From IMG/VR virus record IMGVR_UViG_3300032282_004188, positions 1 through 63,800 of that record: a stretch of 63,800 nucleotides of DNA; one strand, 5' to 3'. Positions within the stretch are counted from its first letter, which is position 1; each line of letters begins with the position of its first letter. The notes under the pieces are model-generated. The model saw only the letters and a list, made by a program, of their open reading frames with translations, did no database searches and was not told where the DNA came from. The translations under genes were made by a program, and so were the position numbers. Below, one piece after another: positions 21,739-29,707 of the stretch. This DNA comes from a virus.

Positions 21739-21752
21739 GGTTTTTCCTTAGC

Positions 21753-22382
21753 CTAGCCTGATCCCCACAGCTTGTGCGCAATGGGGTCTTGATAAGCTGC
21801 TTCTCCTTCTTTTTTGGAAAGATTATGACGAGCAGCTGTAATTTTTTGTTTCTGTACTTCTTCCTCTGGGTCAATCAATTGAAGCGTTAGATTGGTAGGT
21901 TCCATGCCATTCATATTTTGCTTAATTTCAATTATTTTTTCTGAAAGAGCTACATTTTCAGCTAATTCAGAGAATGTCATATTTTCTAAATCATCTGGGG
22001 TGTATGTAGATATAGTAGCGAGAACAAAGGCTTTCATTAAATTTTTCACCTCAGTAGCTTCATATCTTTTTGCCTCAAGAATATTTTTAGCTAAAGATAC
22101 AGTAAAAAAACCTGATATATTTAATATCTCCTGGGACAATGACGAGACTGCCCCAGGAGATATTGACATTAAATCAAAATTTTCCGGATAGATAATAGCA
22201 TATGAGAGAATCAGGTCTTCCATATCAGCGGAAGAAAAACCATCCAAACCCTGAAGATATAATATCTTATTATATTCTTTAAAAGTTAATTCTCTGAAAA
22301 CTAAAGTTTGACTTTTTACATCAACGCTATAGATGTTTCCATATTTACTTTTTAAGGTAAATACTAACTCTGGGTCTATCAT
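21753..22382 (-). CDS. Tail assembly chaperone 2
   Basis: A 209-residue paralogue of the preceding protein. Matching parts are SKYGNIYSVDVKSQTLVFRE to KKQYGDIYVTSITYDKHIVW, TFKEYNKIL to NRAEYKQI, and SQEILNISGFF to AQEVLEASGF. It has an extra C-terminal region of about 110 residues with a coiled-coil look. This G and GT-like pair, one short and one extended, is common. The start is in frame with the stop of chaperone 1, five residues apart at most, with no good ribosome binding site, so it could be made by reinitiation or stop-codon readthrough. It ends 15 bases before the 2201-aa gene. Confidence 0.65.
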   Translation of the reverse strand: MIDPELVFTLKSKYGNIYSVDVKSQTLVFRELTFKEYNKILYLQGLDGFSSADMEDLILSYAIIYPENFDLMSISPGAVSSLSQEILNISGFFTVSLAKNILEAKRYEATEVKNLMKAFVLATISTYTPDDLENMTFSELAENVALSEKIIEIKQNMNGMEPTNLTLQLIDPEEEVQKQKITAARHNLSKKEGEAAYQDPIAHKLWGSG

Positions 22383-22385
22383 AAA

Positions 22386-22943
22386 TTACAGCTGTCTTAC
22401 CTCTAAGGCAACGAATCCTGAAGCTTCCAATACTTCTTGCGCAATCAATGAAGGAAGACCTGCCATGAATCCGGCAGAGTTATTCTTGTCAAATTGCGGA
22501 TAGAGCATGCATAATTCGGAGATTGTTTCTTCGTTCCAAAGATTAGCTTCCGCTGTAGTTAATTGTCCGGCTTGAACTAGCTGTTCCATTTTTTTGACAA
22601 TTTGTTTGTATTCAGCGCGATTTAAAACTCTCCATACGATATGCTTGTCATAAGTAATAGAGGTTACGTAGATATCGCCATATTGTTTTTTCCAAGCTTT
22701 AACCGTTCCGGCCAATGGTCCACCTTCCCAAATTGGCTCTTCATCGGGAACATCTTCTATTTCCTGGTAATCAGCATCTACTACTGTTTGCCCTTCTTCG
22801 TCTTCTAAATCTGGAGAATAACCAGATGCAAGATCGCTTACTTTAGGGTCATCTGACATCTCTAAATCTACCGTAGTAGTTTCAAAGTCTGTACCAGATT
22901 CAATATCTAAATTCTTAACAACAACTTTTCTTTTAGAATCCAT
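22386..22943 (-). CDS. Tail assembly chaperone 1
   Basis: A 185-residue protein starting MDSKRKVVVKNLDIESGTDF. The first 75 residues are acidic and likely disordered; residues about 80-185 form a domain with KKQYGDIYVTSITYDKHIVW, LNRAEYKQIVKKM, MLYPQF and LIAQEVLEASGF. The next gene repeats this domain. The place between tube and tape-measure genes is the usual place for tail assembly chaperones, which bind the tape-measure protein. The stop codon TAA is followed in the same frame by TTT and the ATG of the next gene. Confidence 0.65.
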   Translation of the reverse strand: MDSKRKVVVKNLDIESGTDFETTTVDLEMSDDPKVSDLASGYSPDLEDEEGQTVVDADYQEIEDVPDEEPIWEGGPLAGTVKAWKKQYGDIYVTSITYDKHIVWRVLNRAEYKQIVKKMEQLVQAGQLTTAEANLWNEETISELCMLYPQFDKNNSAGFMAGLPSLIAQEVLEASGFVALEVRQL

Positions 22944-22971
22944 AATTACTCTCTTTCACTTGAATCAATTC

Positions 22972-23000
22972 ATTATATCATATAACGACTACTGAGGCAA
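22972..23000 (-). promoter_or_regulatory. Sigma-70-like promoter before the tail-assembly chaperones
   Basis: TTGCCT (23000-22995), a 17-base spacer and a perfect TATAAT (22977-22972) on the minus strand, 29 bases before the ATG of the first chaperone. It would drive the chaperone, tape-measure and hub genes. The -35 matches four of six consensus bases. Confidence 0.5.
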
Positions 23001-23026
23001 TATGTTCAAACACTCAAGTATTGCCT
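22995..23026 (-). other. Eight-bp hairpin between tube and chaperone genes
   Basis: AGGCAATA (on the RNA from 23026) pairs with TATTGCCT (to 22995) with a 16-base loop. No U-tract follows, so a rho-independent terminator is unlikely. Part of the 3' arm is the -35 element of the promoter call below. It may be an RNA processing or attenuation structure. Confidence 0.4.
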
Positions 23027-23040
23027 TGTATTTCTTATTA

Positions 23041-23973
23041 TTAATCTGATAGATTGCCGCTAGTAGAAGTTGCGGTTCCTGCTGCTTTAGCTGACTCTCC
23101 GGCTGATGAAGTATTTGAGGTTATTCTTGTCTTAACGAAAGAAAGATCACCTTCCGTAAAGTAATGATCCCTTGCCATAAACTGGTAGCTTTCACCAATA
23201 GGTTGACCACCCGGCCCATAAGATATTGCCATGCTTGTTAAGTTAACCTCTTGAATAACTATTTTCATTGGCTGAGTAATGCCATCTGATTTAACAGTTC
23301 TTTGGTTAACGTCAGAAATCATCATTCTATCTATATTATCAGAAATGTTAATATCTTCAGATTGATAAACATTTAATGGGGACAACGCAACTTCTTCCAG
23401 TCCATATACTATAATTAAGTTAAATGGCGGATGAGCGCTGAAAATATTTCTATTAGAATTCTCAACATTTTTAGCAAAAGGGTCATCTGTCGCCCTATCC
23501 AACTGTCCTCTAGCCCAATATTTTTCTATTAATTTTTCATCATCTTCTGTTTCAAAAGTGGATCTTAAATTAGACATAACTGACTCAGCAGGGTATTTAT
23601 CTTTTGCTGCGCGAGCCCTAACATTTGCGGCCTTTTCAAGAAGTTCTGTCATTCTTCTTGGATATTTAGAGAACATTGTTAATTCTCCACTGATAATTCT
23701 AGTTCCGTACATCATGGCATCGTAGTTGTATGACCAGAACCCATATAGGGGTTGCTTCTCTTGTCTGACATTAAACGCAAAGGATGCAATGTCAAGTTCA
23801 TCTTCAGGAGAAAATAGTCCATCAATATATATTCTGATATCTTCTCCGCTAAAATAATAATCATAATAATTACTAAAGCGTAAATCTTCCTTTTTGCCAC
23901 CACTCCATAATGCATCTATTGTTGCGTGGATTGGATTGAACTCTCTTGTGTTGTTTATGTTTGAAATAGTCAT
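23041..23973 (-). CDS. Tail tube-like protein 3
   Basis: A 310-residue protein with the same layout as the two tube genes but more diverged: YYFSGEDIRIYIDG, then RIISGELTMFSKYPRRMTEL, HPPFNLIIVYG, and LTSMAISYGPGGQPIGESYQ with FMARDH. It lies downstream in an ATGA overlap with tube-like protein 2. A longer middle insertion (about 130-185) is charged and helical. I infer a tube extension ring or hub-adaptor. The C-terminus is Ser/Thr/Gly-rich. It is the last gene before a hairpin and a promoter. Confidence 0.55.
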   Translation of the reverse strand: MTISNINNTREFNPIHATIDALWSGGKKEDLRFSNYYDYYFSGEDIRIYIDGLFSPEDELDIASFAFNVRQEKQPLYGFWSYNYDAMMYGTRIISGELTMFSKYPRRMTELLEKAANVRARAAKDKYPAESVMSNLRSTFETEDDEKLIEKYWARGQLDRATDDPFAKNVENSNRNIFSAHPPFNLIIVYGLEEVALSPLNVYQSEDINISDNIDRMMISDVNQRTVKSDGITQPMKIVIQEVNLTSMAISYGPGGQPIGESYQFMARDHYFTEGDLSFVKTRITSNTSSAGESAKAAGTATSTSGNLSD

Positions 23974-24755
23974 GCTGGGGGCTTTACCTGAGTTGTGTTT
24001 GTTTCATTCTTTTTAGGATTATATTTTGCCTGATAATAATCTGATTCATTTAACTCAGCTAGTTCCTGCACTATTAAGTCTCCAAATATATTAGATCCTA
24101 TATTCATATCCCTAGTTTTCATTTCTTGAGTATAGGATGGATCCGTTGGCACTAAACTATCATTAGGCATTTTGACTAGGGGCTGAATTCCTCTAGCCAT
24201 ATAAGTATAAGTCTGTTCCGTTATTAAGTCGTCTATAGATAAGGTCTGACCTTCATCTACTATTGTAATTCCAAAGATTTTCATCTTAGCCCCAATACCG
24301 TATTCGTTAAAAAAGGTAATTACAATATCGAAAGGTGGCAGCATGTCTGCTAGTGGAGCAAAAAAGCCCTGTTTTCTAGCAAGGTATTCTCTAAATTGTT
24401 TTATTCTATAAAAAGCGTACTCGTTAAATACGGTGAATATTAAACTTCCTGCAATTGTTCTTCCGCCTTTGACAAAACCTCTAACATTTACATGGCCCAA
24501 TGTTCTTATGGGGGAATTTTCTCTATGTATAGAGTAAGAAATTGTTTGAAGCTCTCCAAGATTTATTACATCTCCCCGGGGTTCAACATTTCCAGTTTTA
24601 CCTATTACTGGAATTATCATTGTTGCTACTGCGTCAGCTCCAGAGAAAGACATATTTGACATATACTTATCAAAGTCAAATAAATCATGCCCCGTATTCG
24701 GCTGACTTTCTTCTTTTCTGGTTAGCTTAAAAGGGAACGATTGCCCTTGTGCCAT
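23970..24755 (-). CDS. Tail tube-like protein 2
   Basis: A 261-residue relative of the main tube protein. Shared segments are FSGADAVATM versus FSGADIVATF, GGRTIAGSLIFTVFNEYAFY versus GKRGIAGSLIFTVFDRPALY, and LPPFDIVITFFNEYG versus IPPFDITVTFANEYG. It has extra residues at both ends. AGGAG lies seven bases before the ATG, just after the tube terminator, and its stop overlaps the next gene as ATGA. It could be the tube-initiator or a ring at the baseplate end, since such parts are often tube-like in other contractile tails. Not in one-to-one order with known genes. Confidence 0.65.
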   Translation of the reverse strand: MAQGQSFPFKLTRKEESQPNTGHDLFDFDKYMSNMSFSGADAVATMIIPVIGKTGNVEPRGDVINLGELQTISYSIHRENSPIRTLGHVNVRGFVKGGRTIAGSLIFTVFNEYAFYRIKQFREYLARKQGFFAPLADMLPPFDIVITFFNEYGIGAKMKIFGITIVDEGQTLSIDDLITEQTYTYMARGIQPLVKMPNDSLVPTDPSYTQEMKTRDMNIGSNIFGDLIVQELAELNESDYYQAKYNPKKNETNTTQVKPPA

Positions 24756-24770
24756 ATTATTCTCCTATAA

Positions 24771-24810
24771 ATAAAAAGGTGCATGGAAGAAGCCTCCCAT
24801 GCACCTTTCA
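24771..24810 (-). terminator. Strong intrinsic terminator after the main tube gene
   Basis: A 12-pair perfect stem, AAAGGTGCATGG with CCATGCACCTTT (bases 24775-24786 and 24797-24808), a ten-base loop, then TTTTTATTTA in the minus direction. It lies between the main tube gene and the second tube-like gene. It would make the tube and sheath transcript much more abundant than the downstream genes, or act as a partial barrier. Confidence 0.85.
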
Positions 24811-24827
24811 CGTAAAATTACACTCTA

Positions 24828-25490
24828 TCAGGGTCTGATAATTGTGGTGTTCAATCCCTCAGGTGGAATACCTACCAGGTTAGTCGGATCGACAAGAGTA
24901 TCATTTCTGATAACATACATCGGTCCAAGTTCACGGGCTACGTAAGTCATTGTTTCTTCGATAACGATGTCATCCATCGATGCTCCTGAACCTTCGTTCA
25001 AAAGCTCAACACCAAAGATTGATCTCACTGCAGCCTGACCATATTCATTAGCAAATGTAACGGTAATGTCAAAAGGAGGAATCTGATCAGCATAGTAGGG
25101 AACTTTTCTTACTACGCCGGTCTTCTGCTCATTAACATCAGCAATACCGCGTCGATGGCCATTATCACCTGGCAATGTGTTGTGACTTCTTGTGTAGAAG
25201 TCCATGGGTCTATTTTGTGTATAGTTTTGTTCCAACATCTTATAAAGTGCAGGACGATCAAAAACTGTAAAGATTAAGGAGCCAGCTATTCCTCTTTTTC
25301 CTCTTGAGAAAGAACGAGGATTAGGTGATCCCATGGTGTAGATTGGGGCCTTTTCTCTAGTAACAGAGAAAGTAATGCCTGATAAGGCACCGATTTCTAC
25401 GCCACCAAATGTGGCTACAATGTCTGCTCCTGAGAACGTGGTGTAAGTATTGAGATACTTATTAACTGATGTATATTCTTCTGCTGCCAT
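24828..25490 (-). CDS. Tail tube protein (main)
   Basis: A 220-residue protein starting MAAEEYTSVNKYLNTYTTFS, with AGGAGGG before the ATG. Residues about 20-90 carry FSGADIVATFGGVEIGALSG and RGIAGSLIFTVFDRPALYKM; residues about 145-205 carry IPPFDITVTFANEYGQAAVR and EETMTYVARELGPM. These are the strands of a tube subunit. Two following genes share this layout. It stacks in rings to form the DNA channel. A strong terminator directly follows, so more transcript is made of this gene than of the next ones. Codon use is GC-rich. Confidence 0.75.
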   Translation of the reverse strand: MAAEEYTSVNKYLNTYTTFSGADIVATFGGVEIGALSGITFSVTREKAPIYTMGSPNPRSFSRGKRGIAGSLIFTVFDRPALYKMLEQNYTQNRPMDFYTRSHNTLPGDNGHRRGIADVNEQKTGVVRKVPYYADQIPPFDITVTFANEYGQAAVRSIFGVELLNEGSGASMDDIVIEETMTYVARELGPMYVIRNDTLVDPTNLVGIPPEGLNTTIIRP

Positions 25491-25516
25491 TTAAGTTACC
25501 CTCCTAGTCGGTAAAT

Positions 25517-26755
25517 TTATAGACTAATGGCCACTCTGACTTCGATCTCTTTGAGTTCGAAGGCAGGTGTTAAAATAAGGTCTACAACCGCCTTGTTTTC
25601 GTTCGGAATATAAGAGACCGTAAAGTCACTACCGAGCAAGGCTCCTACAATTTGCATACCTCTCAAGCCAGAAGTAATTGCTGTTTCCATCGCATTTCTT
25701 GTTTGGATATTTGATGGCTCACCAACGAATCTCTGGCAGGCTTGTCTGACAACCGACGTAGCATCATTGATGATTCTCTTGGTTGAAAGACGAGTATAAT
25801 CTGATGTTGACCAACTAAAAGTCAATCCATCTCCGAATACCGGAATCTTGTTAAAGTTAATAACAATGCTATTAACGCCCTTATCTGACAAAGCAGCTTG
25901 TTGTGTTCTAGTGGGAGAATATCTGATAGCCTCCACGTTGTACGCTGCTTTATTCACAACTGAGCTATATGATGGCAGTATGCTTATGGTCGCTGCTAAG
26001 TGTGTGGCACCGTTTGCGTAACCAAAATCAACGTTTCCAGAGGAGTAATTAACGGGTTTAATTTCCGTAGCAACAATTACCACATAAGGACCAGTTTCTT
26101 TCAAGAGTGCGCTATCATTTCTTACGGGAAGATTAGTGAGACCTAAGTGCGTGTTTACGTTTCCTGGAGTCATAGCTTCTGATCCGCTAACATATGGCTT
26201 AACGCCCATAATGGCTATACAGGGATTGATATTTTCCGAAATGTCTTTGACTTTCTCGGAAACTTTATATGCCCAATTATTAGCCACGGTAACCGCATTG
26301 TCTGCGTAAAAGCCATAAGAAGAAGCAGTAGGCGAATCTGGCGTTGCAGCCCATTCGCTTGGATGTCCACCACGGCCCCAGGGGACAATGATGTCTGGGA
26401 TGCAAGATTCTGCTGCCACAAATGCGTCATCAAAAATATCTACTGCGCTACTAGTGACGGCACCAGTAGCAGGGACGAATACGGTGTCGCTTGGTAGCGG
26501 GACAATATATACTCTTCCTGCTCCAGCAATGAGCAATTCGAGGAATGCTCTGTGTGCGTCTGAACCATCGCCAAATGCAGTGATAACGTCAGCTTCGTTT
26601 GAAACTCGGACGACGTCCAGATCTGCTACGCCACCAGTACCACTGGCGGTACTACGCTTTGCGATTGCGACAATTCTAGGACCAGCTGGCGCGTCCTGAC
26701 GTGAGACGCTATAAAAGCGATCTCTGATTAAAGTTTTTACTCCAGGTATAGCCAT
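25517..26755 (-). CDS. Tail sheath protein (main)
   Basis: A 412-residue sheath subunit starting MAIPGVKTLIRDRFYSVSRQ. This ATG is preferred to a TTG six codons upstream that lies in the GGAGG. Typical features are RIVAIAKRSTASGTGG, AFLELLIAGAGRVYIVPLPS, SVVNKAAYNVEAIRYSPTRT, and a C-terminal beta domain ending KEIEVRVAISL. Many copies form the contractile sleeve round the tube. The base composition is GC-rich like the capsid gene, as expected for an abundant protein. It follows a gap with a promoter-like motif, so it can be transcribed separately from the upstream neck genes. The tube gene follows within 27 bases. Confidence 0.8.
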   Translation of the reverse strand: MAIPGVKTLIRDRFYSVSRQDAPAGPRIVAIAKRSTASGTGGVADLDVVRVSNEADVITAFGDGSDAHRAFLELLIAGAGRVYIVPLPSDTVFVPATGAVTSSAVDIFDDAFVAAESCIPDIIVPWGRGGHPSEWAATPDSPTASSYGFYADNAVTVANNWAYKVSEKVKDISENINPCIAIMGVKPYVSGSEAMTPGNVNTHLGLTNLPVRNDSALLKETGPYVVIVATEIKPVNYSSGNVDFGYANGATHLAATISILPSYSSVVNKAAYNVEAIRYSPTRTQQAALSDKGVNSIVINFNKIPVFGDGLTFSWSTSDYTRLSTKRIINDATSVVRQACQRFVGEPSNIQTRNAMETAITSGLRGMQIVGALLGSDFTVSYIPNENKAVVDLILTPAFELKEIEVRVAISL

Positions 26756-26801
26756 TTTATTTTTATCCTCCAAATTTCAAAACTCTATTTGAATCTTTCC
26801 T

Positions 26802-26823
26802 TATAGTAACACACAAGTTATAA
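26802..26823 (-). promoter_or_regulatory. Shared motif TTATAA-N9-TACTATA upstream of sheath gene
   Basis: TTATAA, nine bases, TACTATA on the minus strand, 47 bases before the sheath ATG, in a 96-base AT-rich gap. A loose sigma-70 reading is also possible: TTGTTT, 18 bases, TATAAG. The same pair with equal spacing precedes the protease/capsid operon. Confidence 0.4.
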
Positions 26824-26868
26824 AAACAACTACAAACTTAATTTTGAAGAAGATTAATATATACCATT

Positions 26869-27732
26869 CTACTCATTGGGTGTTGCACCCTGGAAGAGGT
26901 CTATCATATTCCCTTCTGTTCCAGAGTAGTTTGGCGTTGATAATTGATTTCGAATAAGTTCCTTTTCATATGCCATCCAAGTTCTTGCATCAACAGAAAT
27001 TTTTTCAATTCTATTATTAGCTATTGCAAATGTTTTTTCAGTAGTCAACATGTACGTGACTGTTCTTTTATGTATGTCCTTGCCTTCTCTATTTATTTCT
27101 GAGTCTGACAACCTTCTAGAATAGACTAACTCTGCAGCCCCTGCTGCCTTAAAAATTGAAGTATACTCTAACATGAAATCCTCAAAAGCTTCTATTACCT
27201 GGTCACAAAGTACGGCAGCATCGAGGTCATCTCTAGTTGTTGTGCTATTTGGTCCTTGAAAAGTTCCAACTTTACTCATGACCGTAAATCCAACAACGTT
27301 TTGAAATTTTTGACCATATATTGTTACCGAGTTGGACAGTACATTTTGACGCATTCTCGGCTTAGGCTCCGTGGTATGAGCTTTTCTTAGTTCTAAATGA
27401 TAACCAATTATTGCAGGGAACTCGTTCAATTGTACGGAATCGGAAGATGGAGCAGAGGATATGTCACCAGATCTAATTTCGGTTCCACCATTATCCTTGT
27501 ATGTTACTGAAGTGTCTCTGTTTATGTTTAATGGTAGTATCGGTATTGTTGGGTAGCTTTCTTCCCATATTTTTTTTACTAAACTAATAAATTCTAAATA
27601 AGTTAAATTACCAGTGTATATCTCTTCTATTCCATCGCTATCTAATCTTCGATACCCGGGTGACTGTAAAGCGGGAAGTCCATATCGTGCATTTTCTGAA
27701 AAATGGGGAAATTCTCTATTTATATAACTCAT
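26869..27732 (-). CDS. Tail terminator or neck-completion protein
   Basis: A 287-residue protein between two sheath genes. It starts MSYINREFPHFSENARYGLP after AGGAG at seven bases. Residues about 90-180 include LNEFPAIIGYHLELRKAHTT and NVVGFTVMSKVGTFQG, strands typical of tail-completion proteins (gp15/gp3-like). Residues about 200-260 are helical (QVIEAFEDFMLEYTSIFKAA), followed by a strand-rich end. Such proteins cap the sheath and tube at the head end. It overlaps the end of the first sheath gene. The family call is by position and fold pattern only. Confidence 0.5.
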   Translation of the reverse strand: MSYINREFPHFSENARYGLPALQSPGYRRLDSDGIEEIYTGNLTYLEFISLVKKIWEESYPTIPILPLNINRDTSVTYKDNGGTEIRSGDISSAPSSDSVQLNEFPAIIGYHLELRKAHTTEPKPRMRQNVLSNSVTIYGQKFQNVVGFTVMSKVGTFQGPNSTTTRDDLDAAVLCDQVIEAFEDFMLEYTSIFKAAGAAELVYSRRLSDSEINREGKDIHKRTVTYMLTTEKTFAIANNRIEKISVDARTWMAYEKELIRNQLSTPNYSGTEGNMIDLFQGATPNE

Positions 27733-27733
27733 A

Positions 27734-29332
27734 CTATGCTCCTGGTCCAGCTGCTAATGAAAAGTCTACTCTTTTTAGTCCAAGTGCGGAAAGAAGTTCT
27801 ACTTCAAAAATAAAGACACCTCTTTCTGTTTCGGATATTTTAACATTAAAAGAGTAATCATTTATTACCGAGTTCTTTTTAAGAAGTTCTAAAAACTCTT
27901 TTGTTTCGGAAACTATTTGATCAAAGGACATGATATCAAAATGAGATAATGCTATTCCCTTTATTTCGCTCACCACAAGAGACACTAATCTCATTTGTGA
28001 AAGTTTAGTAAAAGTTGAGGTTGCATTAGCCATTGTATATTCATTAGTTATGTACACCTCAAATGGCACTGCTCTTCTTGTTTTGCTTCCTCGGTATAAC
28101 GTATTAACGCCGATGCTTTCCAATCTCTGATACTCTGCCTGAGTGAGATCATTACCAAATAAAGACATAGCTCCTGGTATTCTATTCCTAATTAAAGCCC
28201 TATTAATTGGCATAGAAGATATCATTCCAGCAACGGCTGCTGCTGCACTTGAGGTATAGCTTAATTTTATTTGAGGGTGCTGAAAAACCATTTCCCCATA
28301 TATTGGGACTATGTATCGACCCTTATCTGAGGTTATTTGTCCAGTCGAACTATTATAAACTGTAAATTTCTCAGTAAAAATAGGATTTTGTTCTAGTATA
28401 TTTATGTCTGATGCCTTAAGGCCATTGGTTTTGGAGCCGATAATTCCTATTTGAACATTTCCAGTATTATTATGAAAATCGGAACAATAGGTTGCTAGTT
28501 GCGTCACAAAATCTACTTCTCCTGTACTCATAATAGATGTTTCAAGTGGCACAATTATATCCACAAAATCTAAATCCATTATATCTTGATAAGTTTGCTC
28601 TAGTCTTTCGTAATACTTTTCATAAAAAGTCTGAGAACTAGGAGTAGATTGATCCCGGTTGAATACGGTAGTGGATATGAGTCTTCCCCCATAGCTGTCA
28701 ACATATTCTGTCATCGGCGCCGATGCACAAATCATTATATCCCTTGCTCCGCAAGAATAAGCGTCTAAGACTCCTCGTAAAAGTGGACTATTGATATCAG
28801 CCTGTAACAAGTCAACTGCTTGCTGTATGGAATTAATTTTTACCGGATAATTTAATTGCACTCCGTCCGCGTGGCCTATTAATAAAATGGTGCTTGTATT
28901 GCTTTTATCTAATTGCTGATATGTTGGCCTATAATTTATGACGCTAGACTTTGGAGATACTATGGTAGCTGGAGATAATGTATTAGTGGATGACCTTACT
29001 TGAAATACTGAACTTATCGTAATATCTTTTATTGAACTATTTGTTCTAGCTAAAACGGTATAATTATATTCATATAGATTATCAGGAACAGTATAATGAA
29101 AAATATATTCTCCATTAGAAACTTTTTCAATCCTATTGCCTGTAGCTTCTGGATCCTGAGCAAGATAAAAATATGGACCATTAATTACGGGCCCCGCTCC
29201 ACCTTCACCTCTCAGCACATATATGCCTATATCTATGGGCGTGGCCGAACTTACTGGATCATAAAGTGTTCCATCGGTATCGGTAAATATAAATTTAAAC
29301 TGAGCAGTTTGCCCCTTAGATAAAACTAACAT
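27734..29332 (-). CDS. Tail sheath-like protein 1
   Basis: A 532-residue protein with an N-terminal Ig-like part (residues 1-115) and a sheath-type core: YRPTYQQLDKSNTSTILLIG, then SCGARDIMICASAP, VQIGIIGSKTNG, GRYIVPIYGEMVFQHPQIKL, SSAAAAVAGMISSMPINRA, and a C-terminal beta domain with VFIFEVELLSALGLKRVDFS. The AAxVAGMIS helix and the final strand pair are typical of contractile sheath subunits. The second sheath gene (412 aa) is two genes downstream. The extra Ig-like domain suggests a special position, such as the collar-proximal ring, or a second sheath. Translation seems coupled to the previous gene. Confidence 0.7.
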   Translation of the reverse strand: MLVLSKGQTAQFKFIFTDTDGTLYDPVSSATPIDIGIYVLRGEGGAGPVINGPYFYLAQDPEATGNRIEKVSNGEYIFHYTVPDNLYEYNYTVLARTNSSIKDITISSVFQVRSSTNTLSPATIVSPKSSVINYRPTYQQLDKSNTSTILLIGHADGVQLNYPVKINSIQQAVDLLQADINSPLLRGVLDAYSCGARDIMICASAPMTEYVDSYGGRLISTTVFNRDQSTPSSQTFYEKYYERLEQTYQDIMDLDFVDIIVPLETSIMSTGEVDFVTQLATYCSDFHNNTGNVQIGIIGSKTNGLKASDINILEQNPIFTEKFTVYNSSTGQITSDKGRYIVPIYGEMVFQHPQIKLSYTSSAAAAVAGMISSMPINRALIRNRIPGAMSLFGNDLTQAEYQRLESIGVNTLYRGSKTRRAVPFEVYITNEYTMANATSTFTKLSQMRLVSLVVSEIKGIALSHFDIMSFDQIVSETKEFLELLKKNSVINDYSFNVKISETERGVFIFEVELLSALGLKRVDFSLAAGPGA

Positions 29333-29335
29333 TAC

Positions 29336-29707
29336 TTACTTCTCTCTCGTAGCACCGACAACCCAATAGCTTATTTTACCCATTCTCCCCCTGACTGCAC
29401 TTGCAGCGTCCACTAGGAACATAGTATAATTTTTTGCAGCTTTGAGGGAATAATTCTCATATATTCTATCACCCTCTTTGGGGAAAACAGTGTCTTGAAA
29501 ATAATATACGGCGTCATAATTTGTGTATAATCCACTTTGTAATTCTACTGTAGATTGATAATTAGCTGCTCCAGATTGGGCCACCTGTCTAGTGGTTATT
29601 CTTTCAAATTGGCTAGAATGATTGCCATTTGCAAGTATTCTTTGAAGATATATATCATGACCCCATTCTCGCAAGATTTTATTAAATGAACGCTTTGCAT
29701 CAATCAC
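29336..29707 (-). CDS. Neck or head-completion protein, 123 aa
   Basis: Starts on GTG (MIDAKRSFNKILREWGHDIY), overlapping the stop of the adaptor gene. It has a helical front and then strands (GDRIYENYSLKAAKNYTMFL) ending ISYWVVGATREK. The size and location fit a head-completion or stopper protein, which closes the portal channel before the tail attaches. The family is not recognised by motif. No strong ribosome binding site is seen, so it is probably translated by coupling with the gene before it. Confidence 0.55.
   Translation of the reverse strand: MIDAKRSFNKILREWGHDIYLQRILANGNHSSQFERITTRQVAQSGAANYQSTVELQSGLYTNYDAVYYFQDTVFPKEGDRIYENYSLKAAKNYTMFLVDAASAVRGRMGKISYWVVGATREK

Noticed and set aside
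21686-21874. A 62-codon minus-strand frame that overlaps chaperone 2 and the 2201-aa gene, as a frameshift product
   Set aside because: It is in another frame with no visible slippery heptamer or good start, and it mostly shadows the two real genes.
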